Source: CAWUJK01 sp964586815 | GTDB taxonomy: Bacteria; Patescibacteriota; Gracilibacteria; BD1-5; UBA6164 | NCBI GenBank assembly: GCA_964586815.1 | Contig: CAZPIB010000038.1 | Location: 1-8,332 of the forward strand | Reading direction: 5' to 3' | Length of the DNA: 8,332 nt | Shown here: piece by piece, positions 1 through 7,650 of the stretch | How positions within the stretch are numbered: the stretch's first letter is position 1 | Layout of the letters: every line of letters starts with the position of its first letter | Notes under the pieces: generated by a model | What the model was told of the DNA's origin: nothing | The model's input: the letters and a program-made list of their open reading frames with translations, nothing else | Database searches by the model: none | Program-made: the position numbers and the translations under genes

Positions 1-109
1 AGAACATATTGATTTAGAAAAATTAGAACTCCTTTCAAAAATATATAATAAAAGAGTTATTTTAGAAGTTAATCAAATGATAAAAGATGTTAAAAAAAGA
101 AAGACATAG
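1..109 (+). CDS. 3' end of an open frame, possibly the N-terminal part of the DUF2779 gene
   Basis: The frame beginning at base 2 is open from the window edge and ends with TAG at 107-109, giving about 35 residues. They are lysine-rich and mostly helix-like and include the stretch RVILEVNQMIKDV. The frame overlaps the next open frame, which is free of stops from base 94. A run of seven A at 92-98 lies exactly where one frame would have to pass into the other by a -1 step. The joined protein would continue smoothly into the DUF2779 nuclease, which otherwise lacks an ATG start. I infer that this is either the upstream part of that gene, split by an indel or by slippage, or the tail of an unrelated gene. 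The piece is too short to decide by eye. Confidence 0.35.
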   Translation, partial: EHIDLEKLELLSKIYNKRVILEVNQMIKDVKKRKT

Positions 110-120
110 AAAGAGAATCT

Positions 121-1335
121 GTGAGAAATAGAAAATTTCTTTTTGCTTACCTTAATTCTAATTACAAGAAAAATTGAAAAATAGATGTTAAAAAAATAGT
201 TATTTTAGATGAAGTGAATACAAAAAAAGAAGTCTTATTAGAATCAGAAGAAAATGAAAAAACTATAGAAATAGATGATAGATTATTTTCAAAATGATTA
301 ATAGAAGAAACTCTTAATAAAATAAAAAAAGAACTTGTTTTAGATGAAGAAAATTTTAATAAAATTCATCCTTTTTCTTGAAGTAAATTTATAGAATATT
401 TTTGAAAAGATAGAGAATTTTGAACTATTTTCTGAAAAGGTTTAACTTCTGCAAAAGCTATTAAAGAACTTTATTATAAATGAAAAATTAAACTTGATGA
501 ATTAAATCAAGAAGAGCAAGAATTATTTAATAAATCTAATTGAGAAATTTGAAGTGCTAGAAAATATATTATTAACTATTTAAAAGCTAAAGAAAATTGA
601 GATTATACAAGTAGTGAAAAAATAAAAAATGAATTTGATGATATTAAATATCCTATTTGTTTTTATGATTATGAAAGTTGTTCTGTTCCCATTCCATTTT
701 TAGATAATACAAGTCCATATCAACACTCAGTAGTTCAATACAGTTTACATAAAGTTTATGAAAATTGAAGAATAGAACATTTTGGATGAGTTTTAGCTTG
801 AACTTGAGAAAAATCAGTTAAAAAAATAGAAATAGAAAATAATCCTAATAAAGTAGATTTTGAAAGTGAAAAAGTAATAATTTGATGATATAAAGATTTA
901 TTAGAAGAATTTATAAAAGATATTTGAAATGATTTAGATAAAACTTTTATAGTTTGGTATAAGCCATTTGAAAATACTAGAAATAAAGAAATAGCTGAAA
1001 CTTTTCCAGAATTAACCACTATTTTTGAAACTATTAATGATAATACTTATGATTTAATGGATATTTTTAAAAAGTGATATTATTATTCTCTAAAATTTAA
1101 AGGTTCAAATTCTATTAAATTTGTTCTTCCTGCAATGGTTCCAAGTATGAGTTATGATAATATGGCTGTTCCAAATGGACTTGAAGCAATGCAAGTTTTA
1201 AATGATGTAATTAATACAGATAAATATAATTCACAAGAAAAGCAGGAGCAAATAAAAAATTTACTCCTATATTGTGGTCAAGATAGTTTAGCTATGTATA
1301 AAATTTATGAAGAAGTATTGAAAAAAATAAACTAA
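121..1335 (+). CDS. DUF2779 family protein with DEDD-type exonuclease domain, N-terminus uncertain
   Basis: With UGA read as Gly this frame encodes about 404 residues from the GTG at 121 to TAA at 1333-1335; it is open back to base 94. The core resembles DUF2779 proteins: FYDYES (residues 181-186, the DxE of an RNase H-fold exonuclease), NTSPYQ and VVQYSLH (196-210), FIVWYKPFENTR (276-287), DLMDIF (311-316), SNSIKFVLPAMVP (329-341), and YCGQDSLAMY (384-393), which supplies the last catalytic-type Asp. DUF2779 proteins usually carry a PD-(D/E)XK Cas4-like nuclease domain before this region. Only its tail (FAYLNSNYKKNGKID) is visible here and no EVK motif is seen. The first in-frame ATG lies far inside the exonuclease core, so the GTG start is doubtful and a frameshift near base 95 is more likely. 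Family members are presumed nucleases; the substrate is not known to me. At least 15 UGA codons are read as Gly. Confidence 0.8.
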
Positions 1336-1386
1336 TTTTGTTTTTTATTTTTTGGAAATATTTATGAGAAAAATAATTTACAGTAT
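1336..1386. other. Short convergent intergenic region, AT-rich
   Basis: This gap of 51 bases separates the converging DUF2779 and DUF84 genes. It is T-rich just after the plus-strand stop (1336-1356). It contains a weak imperfect hairpin (about 1362-1379, 8 pairs with a bulge) that no T-run follows. I see no convincing terminator for either gene. Confidence 0.4.
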
Positions 1387-1965
1387 TTACTTATAATATT
1401 TATTAAAAAATGGTGTTATTCAACTTAAAAAAGCTAAAACAAATTGGTCTTTTCTGGTAAGCATATTATCTGACCAGTGAGCAAAAGCTCATCATTTGTT
1501 ACTTGCTCATTCTTCTCTAGTGGCTTCACTCAGTACTGGTCATAACTCTAAGCCTTCATCGTATATTTTTTGTCTAAAGTATTCTGGAACCTCCATTTTA
1601 TTTGAAAATCAATAGTGTCCTTTTCAAGAACTATCTAAAATATAAACTACTCAAAATAAATAAGCTTTATTCAAAGTCATTACTGTTCAACCCTCCATTC
1701 AAATATAAAAATCACACTTATCTCAATAAGTAGATTTGTATTCTTTCATATCTAATTTCTTTTTACAATTTTCTGCTCTATTTTTTGCTCATTCCATATT
1801 TTCTTCTTCTGAAATAGGCATATTAGAAATTTCAGAATCAACTTTTAATGTAATTATTTCAATATTTTTATTTTTAAAATAAATACACTTAGAGATTGCT
1901 TCTTCTATTGCTGCAATCTTTGGTGGAGATTTTGTTCAAATAGCTATAATTATTTTTTCTTTCAT
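1387..1965 (-). CDS. yjjX: Non-canonical purine NTP phosphatase (DUF84, inosine/xanthosine triphosphatase)
   Basis: A protein of 192 residues, ATG at 1965-1963, TAA at 1389-1387. It matches the DUF84/YjjX family, which hydrolyses ITP and XTP so that deaminated purines stay out of nucleic acids. Visible motifs in order: IGTKSPPKIAAIEEA (9-23, the nucleotide-binding GSTNPVK-like loop), PISEEENMEGAKNRAENC (50-67, like the family's MSDEET..GA.NRA), IGMEGG (88-93, with the acidic residue E91), LGPVLSEAT (141-149), and the C-terminal block GGAFAHWSDNMLTRKDQF (158-175). The length is normal for the family (about 170-200). Thirteen of 16 glycines are UGA, including G10, G89 and G93. It lies 62 bases after ftsZ on the same strand and may be read with it. 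The symbol rests on family membership; orthology to E. coli yjjX is not shown. Confidence 0.87.
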
Positions 1966-2027
1966 ATAATTTTATATATAAAAATGTCTTATATTATTTA
2001 ATTGTTTTATGTAAAGGAAATAATATT

Positions 2028-3203
2028 CTATATTTTCTTTTTTCTTAAAAAACTTGGAACATCTAAATCATTAGCTTCTGTTTTATTTGCAGTAGATATA
2101 ACTCTTGAATCAGAAACTGATTTTCTTCAAAATGGATTAGATTTTGGAATAGATTTTACCTCTTGTGATTTTTTATTTGTATTTTCATCAAATCAAGTAG
2201 CAACTACAGTGATTTTAATTTCACCTTCATAATCTTCTCTAATTGTAGAACCAAATATAATATTAGCATCTGGGTCAATAGATTCAGTAATAACTTTTGC
2301 AGCTTCATCAACTTCAAACATTGATAAATCTGTTCATCAAGTAATATTGAAAAGTAATCATTTTGCTCAAGCTATAGATAATTCTAAAAGTGGAGAATCA
2401 ATTGCAGCTCTAGCTGCTTCCATTGCTCTATTTTCACCTGAACCATAACCAATACCCATAAGTGCAGAGCCTGCATTTCTCATTACTGATCTTACATCAG
2501 CAAAATCAACATTAATTAATCCTGGTTGAGTAATTAAATCTGAAATACCTTGAACTCATTGATTTAAAACTTCATCAACAATTCAAAAAGCCTCTAAAAG
2601 TGGAGTTTTTTTATCAATAATTGATAAAATTTTATCATTAGGAATAGTAATTAAAGTATCAACTTTTTCTTTTAAAGCATCATATCAATCAAGAGACTTA
2701 CCCATTCTATTTTGACCTTCAAATGAAAATGGTTTTGTAACAACTCAAACTGTCAAAGCTCAAAGTTCTTTAGCTATTTCTGCAATAACTGGAGCAGCAC
2801 CAGTACCAGTTCATCATCCTAAACCACAAGTAATAAATACCATATCAGCTCAATCTAAAGCTCATTTAATATCTTCACTAGATTCTTCAGCTGCTTTTTT
2901 ACCAATTTCTGGGTCACTTCAAGCACCAAGACCACCAGTTATCATTTTACCAATATTAATTTTTGTAGGAGCAAGGCTTGAATAAAGTGCTTGAGAATCT
3001 GTATTCATTGAAATAAATTCTACTCACTCTAAACCAGCTTCAATCATTCTATTGATAGCATTACTTCAACCACCACCAATTCAAACAACTTTTATTTTTG
3101 CTACTGGAGATATACTTCCAGAAAGACTTACCTCTTCTACTCAAGTAGATGCATTAGAAGTACCTGATAATAAATTTTTTAATCTATCTTCTCTTTTTAC
3201 CAT
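2028..3203 (-). CDS. ftsZ: Cell division GTPase FtsZ
   Basis: A protein of 391 residues, ATG at 3203-3201, TAG at 2030-2028. FtsZ is the tubulin-like GTPase that polymerises into the Z ring at midcell. Visible: N-terminal loop VVGIGGGGSNAINRM (39-53), MNTD (66-69), the tubulin signature GGGTGTG (129-135), the synergy loop NVDFADV (231-237) with the aspartates that trigger GTP hydrolysis in the next subunit, and the C-terminal peptide DLDVPSFLRKKK (379-390) that docks FtsA and other partners. The length is typical. Twenty of 46 glycines are UGA, including G41, G46, G130 and G131, whereas GGT dominates the rest; the neighbours use UGA far more. The start gives the usual N-terminal extension of about 30 residues. 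No Shine-Dalgarno sequence is visible before the ATG. ftsA lies 70 bases upstream. Confidence 0.97.
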
Positions 3204-3273
3204 AATTATTTTTTTAAATTTTAAATATATATTTTTTATCTTACTTCTTATTTAGGAGAAAACTAAGGATAAG

Positions 3274-4506
3274 TTAAGGCATTATTTTTTTATAAAGTTT
3301 TTTAAGTGAATCAATAATTCAAGAAAAATTAATTGAAAAACTATGATTATCTTCTCAATACTTATTTGCTAAAATCATATTTCATATAATAGCAACATAA
3401 GATGGGTCACTTATTGATTTATCAATCAATTCATCATTTATAGTTGGGATTCAAATAAAACTTGGTAATCTTAAAATATCTTTGGATAATTCTATAAGTC
3501 ATTTTTCTTTTGAAGCTCAACCTACTAAAATAACTCATTCTGGAAGCATTCACTCTTTTCAAATAGATTTTAACTCATTATTTATAAATTCTAATATTTC
3601 TTCATATCTAGCAGTAACTATTTGACTTAAATATTCTAAATCAATATCTGAATCTTCATTATCTAAAATTTTTGATAGATTTAAGTTTTTACTTACTATT
3701 TTAACCTCACTTGAAGACAAAGTAGAATATTCTTTTTTTAATTTTTCAGCTATATCAATTGAAACTCTAGCTCAAAGAGCTATATCATTAGTTACATTAT
3801 CTCAACCAAATGGAATTACTACTGAATGAATTAAAACTCATTCTTCATAAATACTTACTCAAGTAGTAGCAGCTCACATATCAACTAAAACTACACCTAA
3901 TTCTTTTTGTCTTTTAGTTAAAACTCATTCAGGAGCAGTCATTATATTTGGATAAATATCTATTATATCTATTCATACATCCATTATAGCTTTTTTCATA
4001 TTATTTAGAATATTACTATTCATTGTAAATATATGAGCTACAACTTCTATTTTTCTAGCTGACATTCCTATAGGATTTTTAACTCCTTGCTCTAAATCAA
4101 CTGTAAAATATTCTGGAACAACTTTTAAAATTGTTTTATTTGGCATATCTACTCAGGATTTTGCCATTTCAATAACTCTATCAACATCTTCTCTTGTAAT
4201 TTCTTCTCAATGCACTGCTGTAATTCATTTATTAATAATTACTTCCATACTAGAAGAATTAAATGAAATATAAGCTCAATTTATTTGCTCACCTCACATT
4301 TTTTCTGCTTCAATTAATGATTTATCTAAATCATTTTTAAATTCTTCCATATCAAGTATGTTTCATTTTCTTATAGAATTTGATTTTGACTCTCAAACTC
4401 AAAGTACTATAAAATTATTATCTTCTTCTTTTAAAAAACTTCATATAACTGTTCTAATTTTATTACTTCATATATCTATTGAAGTTATAATTTTATCAAA
4501 ATTCAT
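3274..4506 (-). CDS. ftsA: Cell division protein FtsA, actin-like membrane tether for FtsZ
   Basis: A protein of 410 residues, ATG at 4506-4504, TAA at 3276-3274. FtsA is an actin-fold ATPase that anchors FtsZ filaments to the inner face of the membrane. Visible: phosphate-1 loop SIDIGSNKI (9-17); the FtsA-specific 1C domain, roughly 80-165 (GITAVHGEEITREDVDRVIE); phosphate-2 loop VDMGAATTGVSIY (208-220); GGDNVTNDIA (234-243); adenosine motif ILVGGASKEKGL (326-337); and a C-terminal amphipathic helix SGIIDSLKKLYKKIMP (395-410) that fits the membrane-targeting sequence. Length and domain order are normal. Twenty-six of 32 glycines are UGA. It is first in the apparent ftsA-ftsZ-DUF84 order and diverges from the phosphatase gene across a gap of 257 bases. 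Confidence 0.95.
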
Positions 4507-4546
4507 ATTTATTATTTTTTACTTAAAAATTAAGCTGTTCAAAATT

Positions 4547-4571
4547 TGTATACATTTTTATTCTTTTTCTA
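4547..4571 (-). promoter_or_regulatory. Possible ftsA promoter (-10 TATACA)
   Basis: On the minus strand TATACA lies at 4552-4547. A weak TTTAGA about 15 bases upstream is the only -35 candidate. A start near 4540 would leave a leader of roughly 35 bases before the ftsA ATG. The surrounding DNA is very AT-rich, so chance matches are common. Confidence 0.3.
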
Positions 4572-4703
4572 AAGCCAAAAGAATTAATAATATAACTTTT
4601 TTCTATGACAAATTATATTTACTAAAAAACCTTTTTCAATATAATTTTTTAAGTCTTGTTAAAAACTTTTTAAAATTCTAAATTTGAAGCTATTTTATTT
4701 TTT

Positions 4704-4732
4704 TTGCAAATATAATTTTTATATGATAATAT
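4704..4732 (+). promoter_or_regulatory. Sigma-70-type promoter of the phosphatase gene
   Basis: TTGCAA at 4704-4709, a spacer of exactly 17 bases, then TAATAT at 4727-4732. Transcription would start near 4739, about 25 bases before the ATG at 4764. The spacing and both boxes are close to consensus, which makes this the clearest promoter in the window. Confidence 0.65.
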
Positions 4733-4763
4733 ATATTTATGTTAAAAATAATTAATAAAAAAA

Positions 4764-5951
4764 ATGATAGTAAGTTTAATAGTTCTAGGGATAATGATTT
4801 TTAATGCTTTTTTAGCATTTTATTTTGGTGAATCATTTATAGAAAATACTAGTAATATAAAGTATGCTAGTGTTTTATTGTTATTCTTAATTCAGACAAC
4901 AATTATATTAATAATAATTCAAAAATTTTATGATAGACCTATTAAACAATTAAGGTTTTTTATTCATAGATTTTATACTTGACAACTAAGATGAGAAAAA
5001 ATAGAAATAAATAAGTCTATAAATACAGATTTAAATATTATAAGTGATAGTATAGTAGATATACTAAATAGATTAAAAAATATCAAAAATGAATTTATTA
5101 AATGAAAGGCTATTAAATGAGAGGTAGAATTAGCAAAAGAAATTCAATGAAGAACTTTTAAGCAAAAATTAATAGAAATACCTTCTTTGGTAGTAATTGC
5201 AAATTCTAAACCAGCATGAGAAATAGGTTGAGATTCTTATGATATTATAAAAAATAATGATAATTATTATATTTATGTATGAGATGCAACTGGACATTGA
5301 GTATGAGCAGGACTTATAATGATGATGGTAAATTCTCTTATAGCTTGATTTTCAAAAGTCTATATTAAATGAAATCAAATAATGTCAGCAGCTAATGAAA
5401 TATTAAAACCTAGAGTAAAAGCCAATTTACTTATGACAGTTTTACTTATTAGATGGAATGAGAAACAAAAAAAACTTTTTTTTACTTGAGCATGACATGA
5501 ATATTTAATGATTTATAAGCAAAAAACAAATAAAACTCATAAAATTAAATCATGATGACTTGCTCTTTGAATGATAAAAGATATTTCAAAATTATTAAAA
5601 GAAAAAGAACTATTCTTTGAGGCTTGAGATATAATAGTACTTTATAGTGATTGAATAACTGAAGCTATAAATAAACCTAAAAGAGATTGAACTGAGCAAA
5701 TGTTTGGTGAGGATAGATTAATGAATACAATTCAAAATTCCCCTAATATGCAAGAAGAAAAATATAAATCAGCAAGAAGTGTATATAATAATATTACTCT
5801 GAAATTATCTCAATTTATGTGATATAATCCTATACAACTTGATGATATTACTTTAGCTGTAATTCAATATAAGTCAGAAAACTATGATCCTAACAATGAT
5901 TTTTCTGAAAATATATCAGAAGAGATGATTACAGAATGGAATTGGAAATAA
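4764..5951 (+). CDS. Membrane-anchored PP2C-type serine phosphatase (SpoIIE/RsbU family)
   Basis: A protein of 395 residues ending in TAA at 5949-5951. Two N-terminal membrane helices (about 2-22 and 34-53) are joined by a short loop. A HAMP-like linker follows (DRPIKQLRFFIHRF onward, about 57-108), then a helix ELAKEIQ (122-128) that leads into the phosphatase domain. Catalytic motifs: PAGEIGGDSYD (150-160), VGDATGHGVGAG (172-183), FTGAGHEYLM (240-249), LYSDGITEA (293-301) and LDDITLAVI (359-367), whose aspartates bind the two metal ions in PPM phosphatases. In RsbU and SpoIIE such domains dephosphorylate anti-sigma-factor antagonists; the substrate here is unknown and no partner (STAS or anti-sigma gene) lies nearby. 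There is no large sensory domain, so input may come through the membrane helices. Twenty-one of 27 glycines are UGA, including G156, G179 and G297. Under the standard code it would stop at residue 72. Confidence 0.92.
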
Positions 5952-5990
5952 AAAAATAATATTAGTTTTTATTGAACTAATATTATTTTT
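5952..5990. terminator. Bidirectional intrinsic terminator
   Basis: A perfect stem of 15 pairs: 5952-5966 pairs with 5976-5990 around a loop of 9 bases. It begins immediately after the phosphatase stop codon. T-runs lie on the 3' side in both directions, so it can end the phosphatase mRNA (+) and the tRNA transcript (-). The stem is A/T-rich, which lowers its stability. Confidence 0.75.
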
Positions 5991-6007
5991 AATAAATTAT
6001 ATTAAAA

Positions 6008-6084
6008 TGGTCGGAAATGTGAGACTTGAACTCACAACCCCACGCTCCCAAAGCGTGTGCGCTAGCCAATTGCGCCAATCTCCG
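6008..6084 (-). tRNA. tRNA-Pro(TGG)
   Basis: A gene of 77 bases with encoded CCA (6010-6008). The acceptor stem CGGAGAT pairs with ATTTCCG, and the C1-G72 pair is usual for bacterial tRNA-Pro. The anticodon stem CACGC/GCGTG closes the loop TTTGGGA, with anticodon TGG at 6050-6048. The T arm GTGAG-TTCAAGT-CTCAC is intact. It is the last of three co-oriented tRNAs. Confidence 0.95.
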
Positions 6085-6105
6085 ATTGCTATAAAAATTA
6101 AAACT

Positions 6106-6130
6106 GCTGTTTAAATAATAAACAAACAGC
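6106..6130 (-). other. Small hairpin between tRNA-Ile and tRNA-Pro
   Basis: GCTGTTT and AAACAGC form a 7-pair stem with an 11-base loop in the 72-base spacer; on the minus strand a T-rich stretch follows. It may be a partial terminator or an RNA-processing site between the two tRNAs. The stem is short, so the call is tentative. Confidence 0.35.
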
Positions 6131-6156
6131 TTTAAAAAATTTTATTTTTATCTTAA

Positions 6157-6233
6157 TGGTGGGTATGGAGGGATTTGAACCTTCGACCTCACGATTATCA
6201 GTCGTGCGCTCTAACCAACTGAGCTACACACCC
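6157..6233 (-). tRNA. tRNA-Ile(GAT)
   Basis: A gene of 77 bases with encoded CCA (6159-6157). The acceptor stem GGGTGTG pairs with CATACCC with one G-U pair. D arm AGCTCAGTTGGTTAGAGC. The anticodon stem CACGA/TCGTG closes the loop CTGATAA with anticodon GAT at 6199-6197. The T arm GAAGGTTCAAATCCCTC is canonical. It follows tRNA-Gly after 19 bases. Confidence 0.96.
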
Positions 6234-6252
6234 GTATATATAAATAAAAAAA

Positions 6253-6329
6253 TGGAGCGGGTAATGAGACTCGAACTCACAACCCTCTGCTTGGAAGGCA
6301 GATGCTCTAGCCAATTGAGCTATACCCGC
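6253..6329 (-). tRNA. tRNA-Gly(TCC)
   Basis: A gene of 77 bases with encoded CCA (6255-6253) and discriminator T, usual for bacterial tRNA-Gly. The acceptor stem GCGGGTA/TACCCGC is perfect. The anticodon stem TCTGC/GCAGA closes the loop CTTCCAA with anticodon TCC at 6295-6293. This tRNA reads GGA/GGN codons. It is not the tRNA-Gly(UCA) that must read UGA in this organism; that gene must lie elsewhere. It is first in the Gly-Ile-Pro cluster. Confidence 0.96.
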
Positions 6330-6360
6330 TTATTTTTACTTTCCTTATTAAGCAAGAAGA

Positions 6361-6388
6361 ATTTTATTAAAAAAGTTATTTAAGTCAA
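6361..6388 (-). promoter_or_regulatory. Promoter of the tRNA cluster
   Basis: On the minus strand TTGACT (6388-6383), a spacer of 16 bases, and TAAAAT (6366-6361). Transcription would start near 6354, about 25 bases before the first base of tRNA-Gly at 6329. Both boxes are near consensus and the position is right for a tRNA operon. Confidence 0.6.
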
Positions 6389-6402
6389 ATCTTTTTAGAT
6401 TT
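6387..6402. repeat. Small hairpin AAATCT-TTTT-AGATTT
   Basis: A six-pair stem with a TTTT loop. It touches the tRNA promoter's -35 box on one side and the large palindrome on the other. It may be a binding site or may be chance in AT-rich DNA. Confidence 0.35.
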
Positions 6403-6424
6403 TATTAATTCTAGAATTAATAAA
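6401..6424. repeat. Perfect 24-base palindrome
   Basis: Bases 6401-6424 read the same on both strands, centred on CTAG at 6411-6414. It lies between the minus-strand tRNA promoter and the plus-strand promoter of the unknown membrane protein, and shares six bases with the following terminator-like hairpin. It fits a dimeric regulator's operator or half of a switchable RNA structure. Confidence 0.6.
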
Positions 6425-6448
6425 GTAATTTAATTACTTTATTTTTTT
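6419..6448 (+). terminator. Terminator-like hairpin upstream of the unknown membrane protein gene
   Basis: Bases 6419-6430 are exactly complementary to 6432-6443, giving a stem of about 10-11 pairs with a tight loop. Seven T (6442-6448) run through and past the end of the stem on the plus strand. No plus-strand gene ends nearby, so it may block read-through into the next gene or act as an attenuator. Confidence 0.5.
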
Positions 6449-6475
6449 GTTTTTTTAATATAATAATAGTATTAT
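6447..6475 (+). promoter_or_regulatory. Probable promoter of the two-gene unit
   Basis: TTGTTT at 6447-6452, a spacer of 17 bases, TATTAT at 6470-6475. An overlapping perfect TATAAT at 6459-6464 lacks a good -35 box. Starting near 6482 leaves only about 11 bases before the ATG at 6493, so the mRNA would be nearly leaderless. The -35 box overlaps the end of the hairpin T-run. Confidence 0.45.
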
Positions 6476-6492
6476 ATTTTAAATTAATAAAT

Positions 6493-7650
6493 ATGCTTTT
6501 AAATCTTTTTTGAAATAAATCTGGTAATATTAAAAAAATAAACATCTGAAAAAAAGTTGTTATTAAAATGGAGGTCATTGAATCTAAATTAAAACTTATT
6601 TTAAAAGTAAATGATAAAAGTATTTTATGAAAAGATTCTAAAATTAGACTTATTTCTGAAGTTATTGTTAATGATTCTAGACCTATTAACAAAAGAAAAG
6701 TATTATTCAAAAAAGAATTTAAGTTAGAAGATTTATATGAAGTAATTATTGATTTAAAAAATTATAAAAACTATAATTATAGTTGAAAAAAAATAAATAT
6801 TGATTTATTTGTTGAATTAGTTTTTGATGATGCTATTTTTTTTGATACAAAAATTACAAAAAAACTTGAAGAATTAGTTTTTAAAAAATCAGAAGTATTA
6901 AATATTGATTCAAAAAGTATAATTAATCCTAAAGATATTTTTTCATTCTTTGCAAATATAAAAGCCATACCTAATGAAGCTAAAATAAAAGTTTTTTGAT
7001 TATCTATTATTTGAGCTATAATAATAGTTATTAATACTATGATTTGATTTTATGATCAAATGGTTCCAGAATATCAAACTTTGTTTTATTCTCATTATAA
7101 TAGTCATTGAGAAAGTTCATCTCCTTTTATGAATTCTCTATATTGAAGTTGAGCTTTATGAGCTTGAATTTGGCTTATGTTGAAAACACAATTAAGAAAA
7201 TATATGACTTTTACATTTGAAAAAATTGATTTTTTAAGAGATAATATAGATAAAAAATACAATTTAAAAAATTTATTAAATTGATCTTCTAAAATAGATT
7301 TAAAAGATGTTGAAGTTAGAATTGTGGCTTGTAATTTAGAGAAAGGACAATATGTTATATGAGACTGAAGTAACAGAAGAACAGTTTCTTTTAAAGATCC
7401 AATTAGAGCCTTGGTAGTTTGTAATAAAAAAATAGATTTTATACCAAAATGAGATAATATTTCTGAATATTTAAATCAAGAATTTAGCTTTGAAAAAATG
7501 TATAAACAACTTTACCCAGAACAAATTATCTCTTCTAGCCATTGACTTGAAATTTATATTGAAACTCAATTAATTCATAATAAATTAATTGACCAAGAAT
7601 TAATTATTAAGTCTAATAAATTTAATTATAAAAACTTTTTACAATGATAA
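6493..7650 (+). CDS. Membrane protein of unknown function
   Basis: A protein of 385 residues, ATG at 6493, ending with UGA (Gly 385) then TAA at 7648-7650. I do not recognise the family. Residues 1-130 alternate strand-like segments (KVVIKMEVI, LKLILKVN, IRLISEVIVN, YEVIIDL, NIDLFVELVF), which suggests a beta-sandwich domain. A hydrophobic helix spans about 167-187 (VFGLSIIGAIIIVINTMIGFY); a polar loop of about 25 residues follows, then a second glycine-rich helix at about 213-230. The C-terminal 150 residues look globular (VEVRIVACNLEKGQYVIGDGS; RALVVCNKKIDFIPKG). If the two helices form a hairpin, both large domains face the same side, presumably the cytoplasm. Eighteen of 20 glycines are UGA. 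The stop overlaps the next gene's start by 7 bases, so the two are probably co-translated and may act together. A later ATG at 6568 is possible, but the first has the better promoter fit. Confidence 0.8.

Larger units (their letters stand above)
4507..4763. other. Divergent intergenic region between ftsA and the phosphatase gene
   Basis: These 257 bases separate two divergent genes. They hold a strong plus-strand promoter at 4704-4732 and a weak minus-strand one near 4550. I see no gene with recognisable content, even with UGA read as sense. The short plus-strand frame crossing it (from 4358) is antisense to ftsA for most of its length and is low in complexity. Confidence 0.6.

Noticed and set aside
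756..1019. Minus-strand frame of 87 residues
   Set aside because: It is antisense to the exonuclease core of the DUF2779 gene and has no motif.
1135..1335. Separate short plus-strand gene of 66 residues
   Set aside because: It is only the C-terminal piece of the DUF2779 gene after its last internal UGA.
2002..3255. Plus-strand frames at 2002-2232 and 3052-3255
   Set aside because: Both are shadows antisense to ftsZ, which has all family motifs on the other strand.
4358..4681. Plus-strand frame of 107 residues
   Set aside because: It lies mostly antisense to ftsA and then in the divergent promoter region; it is low in complexity and has no recognisable motif.
6156..6383. Plus-strand frame encoding MEGFEPSTSRL-like peptide
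   Set aside because: This is the antisense reading of tRNA-Ile and tRNA-Gly, a well-known source of false protein entries.
6417..6968. Minus-strand frames at 6417-6710 and 6777-6968
   Set aside because: They are antisense to the 6493 gene, which is continuous with code 25 and has a promoter.
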